DNA of 64,000 nucleotides from Quillaja saponaria (lineage: Eukaryota > Streptophyta > Magnoliopsida > Fabales > Quillajaceae). The notes beneath the pieces were generated by a model. That model was not told where the DNA came from. It did not search any database and saw only the letters and a program-made list of their open reading frames with translations. Positions 37,157 to 49,408 of the stretch are shown in pieces. A program made the translations under genes and the position numbers. How positions within the stretch are numbered: position 1 is the stretch's first letter; each line of letters begins with the position of its first letter. The stretch is from contig CM055618.1 of the NCBI GenBank assembly GCA_029379385.1, forward strand, positions 15,973,071 through 16,037,070, in the 5' to 3' direction.

Positions 37157-40100
37157 ATGAGGGGGGTTGTGCTTGTTGCGCTTGCTGCCACACTTGGGAA
37201 TGTGTTGCAAGGATGGGATAATTCAACCATTGCAGGTGTGTACTTTGTCATCTTTGTGTTTTTGTTTTCCAGTTCTTCCTCAAATATGTTAATCTATTAT
37301 TCACATTTAGCATCTGTTAAATTCTTGGTTTTCCTTCATTCCCCATATTTTCTAATGCAGGATTGTTTCTGAAAAATTACTTTTTGATTACTGATAAGCA
37401 GCAAGGTTTTAGTTTTACATGATTATAATCCAATATATTTTCTGGTTATCCTAATCTTTAATTAGAATCGAAGAATCGCATTGTGTGCTGAATAAGAATG
37501 ATGCTTATTTTCTTCAGGGGCTCTTATTTATGTCAAGAAGGAACTCAATTTGGAAACAAAACCAGCACTTGAAGGGCTAATTGTTGCCATGTCACTTATT
37601 GGAGCCACATTCATTACAACATTCTCTGGAACACTCTCCGATTGGCTTGGACGACGTCCAATGCTAATAATCTCATCGCTTATGTATTTTCTTAGTGGTT
37701 TGATAATGTTATGGGCACCCAATGTTTATGTCGTACTATTTGCAAGACTAATAGATGGGTTTGGGATTGGTCTAGCTGTTACACTTATTCCTGTGTACAT
37801 ATCTGAGACAGCACCATCAGATATCAGGGGCCGATTGAATACCCTTCCACAGTTTGCTGGTTCTTGCGGGATGTTTTTGTCATATTGTATGGTGTTTGTG
37901 ATGTCTTTGACTGACTTACCTAGTTGGAGATTGATGCTTGGTGTTGTTTGTGTTCCCTCTATTATTTATTTTGTGTTAACAGTGTTTTACCTGCCTGAAT
38001 CTCCTAGATGGCTTGTAAGTAAAGGCCGAATGCTTAAGGCTAAACAGGTCCTACAAAGACTACGGGGCATTGAAGATATTTCTGGTAGGACTGCTGTAGC
38101 TGTTTATTTGATTATACATTGTCATTCCTGGCTTTCAAAATTTCGTGCATTTTCTTGAGATGCAGATCCTAAGTGGATCTGCTTTGATTACAGGTGAAGT
38201 TGGCTTTACTGATTGAGGGTCTGGGCATTGGGGCTGAAACATCTATAGAAGAATACCTAATTACCCCAGCAAATGAGCTGAACATAAACCAGGAAACAGA
38301 TGAAGGAAAAGATTATATTAAGTTATATGGGCCTGATGAGAGTCTCTCTCTGGTTGCAAAACCTGTTACTGGACAAATTACTCTCAGCATGCGGTCTCAG
38401 CATAGAAGCTTCGGAAACCAGAATCCTCCTCTAAAGGATCCTCTTGTCACTCTCATTCGAAGTTTCCATGAGAATATCTCTGAGACTGGCAGCACTTACA
38501 ACTTGGTCCTTCCAAATGTTAGTAGAGTCAACAGCATGAGCGGTCATTATGGTGAAAATGAACAATGGGATGTGGAGAACCAAGGGAATCATGAGGCCGA
38601 TGCATCTGATGCTTCCAGGCCTACTTATAGTGAGAATCTGCATACTCCATTACTTTCTCGTAAGGACAGTGCTTTGGCATCCAAAGAGAACATATTAGGC
38701 ATGACATCCAATAGCAGCTTCATGCAAGGGAGTAGCTGGCAATATAACTCATAATACAAACATTGGTGGTGGTTGGCAGCTGGTTTGGAAATTGTCTGAG
38801 AGAGTAAGGGAAGATGGGAAAAGGGAGGGGGGATTCCAGAAGGTCTATTTGCATCAGGAGGGCACTGCAGGTTCTCACCGTGATTCATTTGCTTCAATTC
38901 CTGGTGGTGAAATGCCTGTAGGAGGCGAAGTAATTCAGGCTGCTGCTCTGGTTAGCCAGTCTTCTCTTCTTTATAAGGATTCATTAATCCCTTCTGGATC
39001 AGCAATAGTTCATCAAGGGGAAGTTGCAGCGAAAGGTCCAAGTTGGAGAGATCATGCTAGAACCAGGTGTTAAGCGTGCATTGTATATTGGAGTAGGACT
39101 TCAAATGCTTCAGCAGGTAAAATCTAACTCATTTTACTCATTCCATATGCCACTTCTCTTGCTCAGTCTAAATCCATATGCATTATGTTTAAGGAGGTGC
39201 TATCTTGTTCCTCCATGGCATCTATTCTGAAATTTGATGCTTATGTTATCAAATTTGAGGTTTAAGGCAATGGCCAGAGTCCTGTTAATTCACGTTACAT
39301 TCTCTGCCCTACTTGATTACACTGTGATTTATCAATAGCCACAAAAGGTTATTAACGATGAAAGTTAGGAATGAAGACACTGATAATGGATAGAGATTTG
39401 ATACTTGTGTGAACTTCAGCTTCCACAAGTGCCACCTTGTTGATTTCTAGCTCTTGTGTTGGTTGAGATCAGCCCATTTTAACCTCAGTAAAGTGTGCAT
39501 AAACAAGTTCAATTTGTGTTTTACAGTCTCCCAGATAACGAGGTGTCAAGAATCTTAATACTGTTTGTTTTAGTTCTTTTTCTCGTTTCCTCTGTCCTGT
39601 CACTAGCAATATGCTACACCAGAAGAACAAGCATTTACAGGAAGGTTTTGGCTATTGTCTTGGATAACATGTATATTAATTTTAAATAACCTGGAAGAAA
39701 GCACTAATATTCATGGTGACATTCTCTGTTTTGTATGGATCTAATCAGAAATTTATTTGCAGGTTGCTGGTATAAATGGAGTTCTTTACTTTGCTCCTCA
39801 GATTCTGAAGGAAGGCAGGAGTTGCAGTTCTTCTGTCAAATATGGGCATAAGTTCAACATCTGCCTCTCTAATTATAAGCGCTCTTACAACATTGTTAAT
39901 GCTTCCTTGTATAGGTCTTTCCATGTGGTTGATGGATATTGCTGGACGAAGGTCTTGGATTGATTGGATATCATTAAGCTTTCATGTTTATCTGAAGTAT
40001 CCTTTTATTGAATTATAAATTTTACAACTCCTAAAAAGATGTTTCCATCAACAGATAATTTCTATGTTTTATATAACGGTACATGATTTCTTTTGGCAGG

Positions 40101-40535
40101 TCAATTATGCTGTCAACAATACCCATTCTGATAGTGTCATTGGCAGCGCTAATCCTTGGTAGCATTATTAACATGGGTTCTGTTCTTAATGCAACAATTT
40201 CCACAACTAGTGTTGTGGTCTATCTATGCTGCTTTGTGATGGGCTTAGGAGTGATTCCCAACATCTTTTGTGCTGAGATCTTCCCAACTCGTGTTCGCGG
40301 TATGTGTATTGCTATATGTGCGCTTACCTATTGGATTGGAAACATGATCATCACCTATTCATTTCCTGTCATGCTCAAATCAATCGGCCTTGCTGGTGTG
40401 TTTGGTGTATACGCCACTGGATGCATCCTTTCATGGATATTTGTTGCCTTAAAGGTTCCTGAAACAAAGGGCATGCCTCTGGAAGTCATTTCTGAGTTGT
40501 TTGCTCTTGGTGTTGCAGTTGACATGAAAAGCTAA
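37157..40535 (+). CDS. TST: Tonoplast sugar transporter (TST/TMT), four frameshifts
   Basis: Vacuolar-membrane monosaccharide/sucrose:H+ antiporter of the major facilitator superfamily, which loads sugar into the vacuole. Exons are 37157-37235, 37518-38084, 38194-39116, 39763-39951 and 40100-40535. The protein starts with the invariant family opening MRGVVLVALAATLGNVLQGW. The first six membrane segments include SDWLGRRPM (MFS signature), RLIDGFGIGLA and LPESPRWLVSKGRM. A long acidic/serine-rich cytosolic loop, the hallmark of TSTs, lies in exon 3 (GLGIGAETSIEEYL ... GGGWQLVWKLSER). The second half includes GINGVLYFAPQIL, MDIAGRR, EIFPTRVRG and KVPETKGMPLEVI. As written, one extra base breaks the frame at four places: 38196-38201 (SGE|LALL), 38734-38738, 39052-39058 (just before LEPGVKRAL) and 39811-39817 (before AGVAVLL). 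All flanking sequence is otherwise normal. Without correction only the first ~215 residues would be made. The paralogue (TST1, 2 or 3) is not resolved. Confidence 0.88.
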
Positions 40536-41400
40536 TTTCATTCTTTCATCAACCAGAAAGAGAGACAGATAAGAATGAAAAATAATATGTGATTGTTTTG
40601 AATTTTGAAAGTTGGTCGGTTTTTGATGTTCTGAAGATGAGAATTGAAAGCTCTTATTTTTTTCATGGAAGGAAAGATATTCAATTTGCAGACATGTACT
40701 TGTTCACAAGGCTTTCTTTTTGTCCTGAATACTGATTTGATCCATTTTCTACTATTTTTCATTTTTCTCTTGATTTGGCTTGTATCCCTAGCTTTGGCCA
40801 CAAAATCCTCTTGGATCCTAAATTTAGGGTTCAATTTTTAAATCTAGGTCTTCCAATAATTGTTAAAAACCATAATTATTTGAGAATTTGCTCAAAACTA
40901 TCATTACCGAGTCACTTTTGAAATTTGCATTGTAAGGCTATTAGTTTTGGCTGAAGTAGTTATATTTTTTTTGATTCAGGTATTTTTAAGTAATCTATTT
41001 TCGGTTTAAAAATTTTATTACTCGAAAATTTGGGTTCGATTCAAAATTTTGCGACTACTCAAACCGAATTGACCTGTACACACCCCTACCAACTAGGAAA
41101 CACAAAGTTGTCATTCATACCACAACTTAGGAAAGTATCTCCATGACACCAGAAATCTTTTGGGGTCAAAACAAACACAATAAGAGAAATATGGTCCAAA
41201 AATGAAATCTATTTAAAGGTTAGGGTCATTTTTAATTTTTCCCTTTCTAGAAAGAAATATGGCGCAATCACAATTGGTTAGAAAATAGCGCACACTGATT
41301 CTGATTAATAGAGGCGCGCTGAAGATCTCTGCGTGAGAATTGGGAAAGGAGCAGATTGCAAAAATAATTACTATTCCTCAAAGAGTGAAAGTGAAAGAGA
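40536..41400. other. TST 3' UTR and intergenic region
   Basis: The first ~300 bases are probably TST 3' UTR. From about 40940 to 41095 there is a patch containing TTTGGGTTCGATTCAAA and ending ACCTGTACACACCCCTACC. In reverse complement this gives AGGGGTGTGTACAGGT, resembling the terminus of plant hAT-type MITEs; only one end was found. The remainder leads into the first exon of the next gene. Confidence 0.45.
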
Positions 41401-41418
41401 AAAATCGATGTCAATGAA

Positions 41419-43939
41419 TTGCAGAAGGATCCGAATCCTCTTGAGAATAGGCCCGGTATTTTCATGATTGGATCTTCCAGTGTTGGCAAGTGTACCCTTT
41501 TATCCCGTATGTCTATTTCTCTCCTGGTTGAAGTTGCTGCATGCTTTAAGCCCAATTTGATTGCAGTCTTTTTTTTTTTTTTGGGAAAAGTTTGTTTCTT
41601 TTTCTTGTTAGTGTCACTGTTTTTTGTTGACCTTGTATCTGATTAATCTGCTTATAAGCATGAATTTTGGATTAGCATACAGATGGAACTATGGATATAA
41701 AAAGTATCTGGATTATGAAATTAATTTATGGGTCAATCTTGGTTAGATAAAATATCATATTCAAAAAATAATTTTTTTTTTCTTGTCATGAGTGCTGAAT
41801 TCTAGATGTAATGTTCATGTTTTGGGTTGAGTAATGTCATTCTTTTTTAAATTTCATAGTCATCTTAATCTTCCACCCAATGTTAAGATTATGGAAAAAG
41901 TTTCCCTTTTATATGAATCTGCTTTAACAAATATATGATGGTATGTGTGGGATTTACTTTGATTATAGATCATGTTTAATGCCTTAAAACTGTATCTGTG
42001 TATGTTATCTGCTTAGTTCAATGATGTTAACATCTTCATTGACTGTAGGTTTACTCTCTATTGATTTTGAAGATGCTTCTGATTCATCATCCGAAGTAGT
42101 TGTCCATGGGGATGTTGATCATGGATCTTTTTCTCCAAATCGTCTCTTGAAAATCTTTTCAAGACATTTCTGTGTTGGAATGAACAGGTGGACTATCAAC
42201 TCCAAGTACTACACTGCTGATGTTTCTGTATGGATGGCACATCTGCATGATGGTTTTTCTATTGGGACTCTGCCCATATTTAATCAATTGGCTGCATTGG
42301 TGATGGTTTTTGATATTGAGCGATGTAGGTCCCTTTCCCTGATACTTCTTTAAGTTGTTCAATTACTGTAATCTTTGTCTTTGCATGGCATATTGATTCA
42401 TTGTTATGCTGTTATGTGTAGCTATCTTCTCTAGTAGCACTTCAGAACTGGGTATCTCACACTGATATTAGGAACTTTGAGATACTCCTATGTATTGGAA
42501 ACAAGGTGGACCTTCTTCCAGATCAGTCCAGTGCATGCTGAATACAGAAGACAGCAGCAGAAATTTGAAAACTCCTATACTGATCCTTTTTCAGAGTTTT
42601 CTAAGTATGGAATATCTGAATCTGAAGGGACAGACTATTGACAGATGAAGAAGAGCCATCAAGGGAGATAAGAAGATCTTGTTTGGAATGGTGCACTGAA
42701 CACAATATTGAATTTATTGAGGCTTGTGCTTCCAGGGTGGAATTTGATAGATGTAGTTACCCTTCCTTTTTATAATGCTGTCTGACAATATATTATTGAG
42801 ATGAAGTAATCTGTGCAAATCCAAAAATGTATTAATAGTGATAAATCAAGATTATATTGTGTACCATCCAGCTCTGACCATTAGTTCCTAAATATTATAC
42901 TGGACTCTTTAATTGCTGAGTTAAAGTCATATGAAAGATGGTTACTATTATGGCGTTGCAGGAACGTCATACCGCTGTGAAGGTTTTCCTACTGACAAAA
43001 ACTGAGTGTAGAAATACGCATTCGTGTAATGTGGACTGAAGTAATAACAAAGAGGTGGCAGATGTTTGATTTTTGCTAGGTATGAGTGTCAGGTGTTGTG
43101 GTTGTAGAAAGTTACAGTTACTTATGTAACAGGTGCTAGTGAACAATGATAGACGTAGGAAAATTATTTTTGAATGATACACAGAGATATGGATGTATTT
43201 CATTAATCATTACTGAGGTAAAGAGCTATTGTTTGCAGGTTTGTCCATGGATGGTGATTCACAAGGAGTTGACGCCTCTTTGGTGTTCTGTCTGCTCATA
43301 TGTGGCCTGGAATGATTCTAAAATCGGGTGATAGGATAGTTGAACCATCATTGCCTGAGAAAGAAGGTTGTTCTCTTTTTTACTTTCCTCTTTTTTCCCA
43401 TTGTTTTCTGGCGATATGCACCAGTTCTTCTATATGGACCAATTTGCTAAGTAGACTGATTACGTTTAGCATTATTCTGTACAGAGTTATCTTTAGAAGA
43501 ATCTGATTATGAACTAGAGTATGAGATTTTATCTGCGAGTTCAGCTGATCCATGGGATGACACAGAAACAGAGTGGGTTTCTGCAACTGCTTTAGATGCA
43601 GGAGTATCAGTTCCTTAGAACAATCCTGTTACAGAGTGTCAACATGAGAACGGGACTGTATCTGACAAAGAGCTGCAGCCCTCAACATCAACGACTCCAT
43701 TGAAGGATGAGATTAACAAGGTAGTGGTACCCAATATGGCGGATTCTGAAGACGTTGGAGAGCCAGACGAAGGAAAACATGCGGACTTAGAGGATTTGGA
43801 ACAAATGATGTCTGAGATAGGGAATATGCGTACAAGGTTGAGGTTGATGCCTGATTTTCAGAGCAAGGAAATGGCTGCAAAATTGGCAATGAAAATGGCT
43901 GCCATGTTTTGGGGAAGCAGTGATGATGAAGAAGTTTAA
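41419..43939 (+). pseudogene. p34/AAGAB-like GTPase-fold protein gene, broken
   Basis: Related to the plant p34 family (alpha/gamma-adaptin-binding protein p34, AAGAB-like), which has a small-GTPase-like fold and is linked to clathrin adaptor assembly. Exons are ~41419-41506, 42049-42324, 42422-42752, 43239-43366 and 43485-43939. Landmarks: RPGIFMIGSSSVGKCTLLSR (P-loop, with C where Ser/Thr is usual), FEDASDSSSE, YYTADVSVWMAHLH, LCIGNKVDLLP (NKxD motif), RRSCLEWC, MWPGMILKSG, and the C-terminal DLEDLEQMMSEIGNMR. Breaks: one base extra near 42428-42434 and 42524-42528, one base missing near 42630-42637 and 43268-43274, and an in-frame TAG at 43616-43618 with the right frame continuing after it. 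No ATG is in frame with the first exon; those at 41408 and 41414 are out of phase. Exon 2 carries ~78 in-frame bases (42110-42187) between VVVHG and WTINSKYY that I do not recall in the family. Assembly error could explain the shifts but less easily the stop. Confidence 0.72.
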
Positions 43940-46900
43940 TTGATAAAATGTGATAGCTCACTAGTTTGAATCCAAAGTTAAAAGATGATCGTCTCTGAAT
44001 GTCATTCTTTGAACGTGTTTATAGGCTGCTGTTGGGAAGGTATTGACAATGGAGAAATCTCTCTTACATCTTCTATGTTGGTTCTGCTCTCTTATTTTTG
44101 TCACTGCACTAACATGACTCGTGAATAATCATTAATGCAATGTGCTTAATTACCGGCCATCTACTTGGTGGGTGCATATCATTTTGTTCAAACTGGAGGA
44201 ATTTGGTAGGCTTGTAGATATTTACATATAAAATTGGTTGTGCTATGATGCAGCTCTTTGATATTTGGGTCGCCAAGCCAATTAGAAGAGAAAACTCGTC
44301 GCAGCATATTGATTAAAAAAATGGGCATGTTGTATCTCTGTTAGCTGCAATTTAGTGCGGTAACTGCTTAAATATCTTCTCGAGTGTATTTCAACTTGGT
44401 ATTTACAAGTGGGAAAGTGGAAGCAATTCATTCATTATCTTACAGGAGTTAATGTACGTACATTTTATTTTCCAATGCTTCTTGATTTGCAAATCTTACC
44501 TGTGGTAGGTTGAGAGAGTGCTCCATTCTTGTTCTCATCTGTTTAGACAAATATCAGTTTGCCTACTAGGAAAAGATAAAAATAATCTGGAAAAATTGAC
44601 CAGCACTCCTTTGCAGTCAAAAGCTAGCAAATATGCAAATGAGATAGTTGCCTGCAGACATGTCATGTTTTGATTAGTGAAAGTGTTAAACAATAAGTTG
44701 GGGAAAGTGGGCAAGGTATCATTTGATTAGGTCCTTAATTGACTCTAAACCATTGCAAAATGGTAGAAGATCATAATGAATATAGTAACTTGAAGCCAAT
44801 ATTACTTATAATAGGCAACTTAATGTAATCTCCTTGATAATCTTAGTGCTACACTAATCATGTTTGTACTCAAAGATGAAAGAAATATCAGCAACTGCTT
44901 TACCAACTTTACCAGTGAATGAAAGAAAAAAGAGAATTTTCTTGTATAGTTCATGTAGTGGGTGGACCCCACAAATGAACTAGGAGAAGAAAAGAACAAA
45001 AAGTAGAAGATGCCATCAATTATCAACTTTCCAAAAGGCATCAAAGGTGTCGAAACACATCATCCCCATGTTTAGAGGTTTTCGTAAGATTGGGATAAAT
45101 GCAGAAGCAGAAGTAGAGGGCCATATATGTAAAAGGCAAAGGGCATCTCTAGCCCCATTTGTATTCAATTTTTACTATTTTTATGTCTTTCTTTTCCTTT
45201 TTTTTTTTTTTTCGTTTACTTTCTTCCCCCAAATGAATTGAGTATCTTGTTTTCTTAAAATAAAAAAAATATAGTGGGACTAGAAAGCAAGCTTGAAGTT
45301 GGAAGAATATGTTTCTTTTGTGTGACAACAAAAGAAGCTTAAGAACCAAGAGACGTTAGTATTGAATAACAAAACCTTATATTCATGATTCCATTTGACT
45401 GAATGATTAATATCATAATGTGATGATTCTCTTTCAAATCTGGAAAACTGGACATTTGTTCAACAATTTTAGTGACATTAGTACAGAATGCATAAAGAAA
45501 AAATTGCTTATACATTAATTAAAAAAAGTGAATCAAGATTTATACTCTATTAGATGATGATGCTCTTACACGTAATTTTATTTTCTTTGCATATAATTTA
45601 AATGGTAAATTTTTTATTTTCTTAAATTTAAGTAATATTAATAGAACACTGGACAAACTAAAAAAATAAACAAATTTGATTTTTAACTATGAGGTAATAA
45701 AATTAGTATTAGTGAAGAAAACAAGAAAACCAGTGGCGCTGCTTGGTTTCAATGCAACAGCTGTTCTAACAACTAGTTAAGTTACTGTTAATATCCCTTG
45801 GCTGTCCAGCAGTAGTTGTACTAATAATAAATATAGTAGATATTTAGATGAGTTTGATAAAAAGATATTTAGATGAGATTTAATAATTAGTATATTACAT
45901 ATTTAGATGAGTTGATGTGATTGCTTTGCTTTAATTTATAAAATATATAATTTAGAATGAGTTTGTGCTGTTATACGCAAACGTGACACCAAATTGTAAT
46001 ATTAATAATTCTATTTTACACCCACTAAGGCATTATTCAAGATTGCTTAGACCAAGTTTAAGTACTAAAATTTATAGAAAAATATTGTGTGAGGGATAAT
46101 TACTATTTAAATATGGTTAAGTTTATATTCAAATGATTTGGATATATTCATAGAAAATATATATATTATATTTTATTGTAAATACAATCATCTAATTTGA
46201 ATATTCTATCTATTTTTTTATAATTAAATATTATTTTAAGAATTTTTTTAATAAGTGTTATAAATTTGTAATAAATATAATATTTCAATTAAATTTTTAT
46301 TAAAATAAATATTTATATATTAAATATTATTAAAATTATAATAATTATAATAATTACTATAATAAATATTATAAATTTTTTATTTATATAAGTTAAAAAA
46401 ACCCTTTAGAACTGTCTTATTTCATTGCTTTCAAATTGATTGACACGTTCCATATAATTTTAATTTATGTATTCTAAATTACATATAAATATATTTTAAA
46501 ATATATGGATTAATTCACATAGAATTCACATTAGAGTAACTTTCACACAAAATACATTATTCAGTGCCTATGTTTAGAAATACTCATTTTATAAAATAAA
46601 ATAATATATATTATAAGGAAAATGGTGGCATTGGACAAAAAAATAAAAATAAAAATAGAAGACTTACTAATTTGTTAATTAATTAATTTATTTATACTTG
46701 TTATATTGAAGAGAGAATTACGTGAAAATAAAATTAAGTATCATTCTCTTCTATAAATATTAAATATGATCCTACCCATAGAATTAAAACAATTACAGAT
46801 TACAATTATCAAAGCTTACCGACCATAGATATATAATTAAAAAAAAGCTAATTTATTTTTTTAAGGCAAGAAACTACGATGAGTACTATTTTGGTTGTGA
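43940..46900. other. Intergenic region between p34-like gene and ATL gene
   Basis: The first few hundred bases are probably 3' UTR of the p34-like gene. The rest is AT-rich. A motif ATATTTAGATGAG occurs three times at about 45838-45915. Around 46140-46400 it is nearly pure A/T. From about 46800 it is the probable 3' UTR of the leftward ATL gene. No other gene was recognised; ORFs at 44820-45044 and 45149-45349 look like chance. Confidence 0.6.
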
Positions 46901-47476
46901 TTAACGGAACCACCATTTCCGTCTTCTCGTGCTTTCATCTCCTGTCTCATTAACAGTCATCACGGTCGCTCCACTTCCATCTCCGCCGCCGGGGACCGCG
47001 GGATACTGACCGCACTTATGACACCTAGCAACAACAAGAATCTGTCGACAAGAAGGGCATGAAGAGTGGTTCCCAAGCCACGTGTCTATGCATCCTACGT
47101 GGAAGCCATGACCACACTGCGGCATAACTCGGATCTCATCCCCTTCCGCAAACTCAGCCAAGCAAATCGCGCATTCCGACGATGCCTTCCACTTGTTTGG
47201 GTTGTTATTTATGTAAGTGAATTTGGGGAGAGACTGGACCACCTTCTTCTTTAATCCTTTGTTAGCAAAAGCTTGTCTAGGTGAGCTATTGCCAGAAACA
47301 CGTCGGAGCCACGCACAGCGAACCACAGCTATAAGACCCACTACGCAAATTAGAGCGCATAGAAGAGCTGCTAGTATTACAACGAGGTCAGACTCTAACG
47401 GTACGGGTTCTGGTGGGGGAGCTGCTACTGTGGTCGAGTTTCCTGTGGACATCAGAATTCTTAATTGGCGAGCCAT
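46901..47476 (-). CDS. ATL8: RING-H2 finger E3 ubiquitin ligase, ATL8/ATL80 type
   Basis: An intronless gene of 191 residues, the usual architecture of ATL genes. ATLs are membrane-anchored E3 ubiquitin ligases of plants, often fast-induced by stress or sugar/energy status. Visible parts: a short N-terminus, one membrane helix at about residues 28-52 (DLVVILAALLCALICVVGLI) followed by basic residues (RCAWLRR), the GLKKKVVQSLPKFTY segment (GLD-like region), and a canonical RING-H2 at about 100-141. The RING has CAICLAEF, CGHGFHVGCIDTWL with the PxC-type His pair, and CPSC. The family-typical RCHKCG follows. The sequence SDLVVILAALLCALIC and the RING flanks match ATL8/ATL80 as I remember them. 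It is a complete ORF with no damage. A TATA-like element lies 112 bases upstream of the ATG. Confidence 0.93.
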   Translation of the reverse strand: MARQLRILMSTGNSTTVAAPPPEPVPLESDLVVILAALLCALICVVGLIAVVRCAWLRRVSGNSSPRQAFANKGLKKKVVQSLPKFTYINNNPNKWKASSECAICLAEFAEGDEIRVMPQCGHGFHVGCIDTWLGNHSSCPSCRQILVVARCHKCGQYPAVPGGGDGSGATVMTVNETGDESTRRRKWWFR

Positions 47477-47587
47477 TTGGGGATGGTATGTATATGTAGG
47501 ACAACTGTTTGATGAATTTCCTGAGTGGGGTTTTGGCCTTGGGGTTTGATTTGGATTTGATGAAGAGGGGAGTCAGAAGGTTAGTTC

Positions 47588-47594
47588 ATTTATA
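47588..47594 (-). promoter_or_regulatory. TATA-like element of the ATL gene
   Basis: On the minus strand the sequence reads CCTATAAATGA, 112 bases upstream of the ATL start codon, a normal TATA spacing with a leader of ~80 bases. The stretch 47750-47990 upstream is rich in GA/CT repeats typical of plant core promoters. Confidence 0.5.
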
Positions 47595-47599
47595 GGAGT

Positions 47600-48634
47600 G
47601 GCAGGTATGGATACTGGTGGTTCAGTCTCACATTTTTGAGTTGAAGGATTCAGTTGGGTGGGTGTGGGGTCTTTTAAGCTTTAAAAAATGGAGGAAATAT
47701 CGGGTTATGGGATAAGATAAAGACCAAAGAGACTGGGAGAGAAAAGACTTTCTTTTTAGGTTCCTTTGCCTTGGAGAGAGAAGACTTCAGTCCAAGTCAC
47801 CGAGTCTAATGACTCGGACAGATGAGAGGGAGAGAGAGACAGACAGCAAAAGCAAAAATACAAAATAAATTTGGCAATAGAGCTCAATTGCTGGTGGGAG
47901 AAACAAAAGTTGAGTGAAGAATGGGCAAAACTGCCAAAACTTGGCCCAAAGTTGTTTTTCTTTTCTTTTTCCTTTTCGGCCAACATTTGTTTTTTATATT
48001 TTTTTAGCTATTCTCTCTTGAGAAGTACTAGGGATAATTTGATTTATTAAGTTGAGTCAAAATTATGTGATTTATTGAGTAAATTCGAGTAAAATATTTT
48101 TATGTCTAAAAAGTCTATATCTATATTACAATTTAAGTTGACTCGTAAATCTTTACGTTGAAATCTGATTGGATTAAACTTATATTTGATTTGTTTATTA
48201 GACTTATTCTCAAATTTTTTTTTATTTAAAAAAAAAAAAACCTAGTATGTGTATAACTTAATTCTTCTAGTTTAAATTAAATCAATTGACACGGATGTTG
48301 TATGACTATTCATAAAAAAACAAAGTGATGGTCTGAGATGATGGCTCATAAAAATGTCCCCAAAAGGTTGTAAATATGTATGAGAAAAAGAAACTTAATC
48401 TAATGAAATTGAAATGGGCACATTTAGAGGGATTTTTTTCACTTTGGTGAGTGAGCTTTAATCAACATATCCAACTGTATGGCAAAGTAGGGTCCCAAAG
48501 CCTCTCTTATCTTATTAAGAGCTTCAACCTTCAATTCAATGATTTCTAGAACCACTATCTGCCTATTTCTCTCTCTATTATCAATTGTTTTTTACTATAG
48601 AAATGAGTTCTTTTTTCTGCCACTTTGTGTGCAC
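47600..48634. other. ATL upstream region
   Basis: This contains the ATL promoter on its left side, with AG/GA-rich tracts at 47820-47845. The remainder is AT-rich with no recognised gene; the minus-strand ORF at 47756-47986 is low-complexity. The region ends at the foldback element. Confidence 0.5.
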
Positions 48635-48642
48635 AACATGTG

Positions 48643-49408
48643 GGAAAAACCTATAAAATAAGCCAATTTTCCAAATTTATATTTACAATAGATCATTTTT
48701 AAAATTAATATTAAATATGGACCAGAATTGACTTTGACATTGTCACATCCTCAACAAAACAGAAATTAATTAAAATAATAATAATTTTGGACAGATATTT
48801 TTATAAATATAATTAAAACTTTCAAATAATATATTTTTACTGTTAAAACAATAATTTAATTGTAAAAACAATAATATCACTACTGAGACAATAATTAAAA
48901 TATTTAAATAATAATTTCAAAAAAATAGTTTTATTGTTTTACCATTACAGAAAATAATTTCATTGTTAAAATAATCATTTTATTATTTAAGAGAATAATG
49001 AATTGGGTTTAAAAAAAAAACTTTACAATTAATCAATTTAAATACTTTCATTATTGTCTCAAAATTCTTGCTTGTATAATTAAATTATTATTTTAACAGT
49101 GAAAATATATTATTTAAATACCTCTCCAAATTTTTTTAATCTTTTGTTGGACAAGAAAAACAATTTATAAACAGTAACTTTGTATGTTCAAGACACGAAG
49201 TTACTGTTCATCACTTGTAATGAACAGAAGTTACTGTTCTCCTTATTTATTTATTTATTATTTATTTTCTCATTTTGCTGAGATGTCGCAAAGTGTTTAG
49301 GATGTGGCAAGGTAAGGTCAATTTTGGTCCATATCTAATATTAATTTTAAAAGTGGCCTATTATAAATATAAGTTTGAGAAATTGGTCTATTTTATGAGT
49401 TTTTCCCT
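48643..49408. mobile_element. Foldback / long-TIR MULE-like MITE with target duplication
   Basis: The left end GGAAAAACCTATAAAATA and the right end (reverse complement GGGAAAAACTCATAAAATA) begin an inverted repeat. It runs for at least 110 bases at ~85% identity, including AAAATTAATATTA and ATGGACCA blocks. More distant inverted matches (AATAATATATTTT.ACTGTTAAAA, broken here) continue the arms almost to the centre, so most of the ~766 bp can fold back. The flanks are CAACATGTG on the left (48634-48642) and TAACATGTG on the right (49408-49416 region), an 8 of 9 target duplication. The 9 bp duplication with long TIRs suggests the Mutator superfamily. There is no transposase, so it is non-autonomous. 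Confidence 0.75.
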
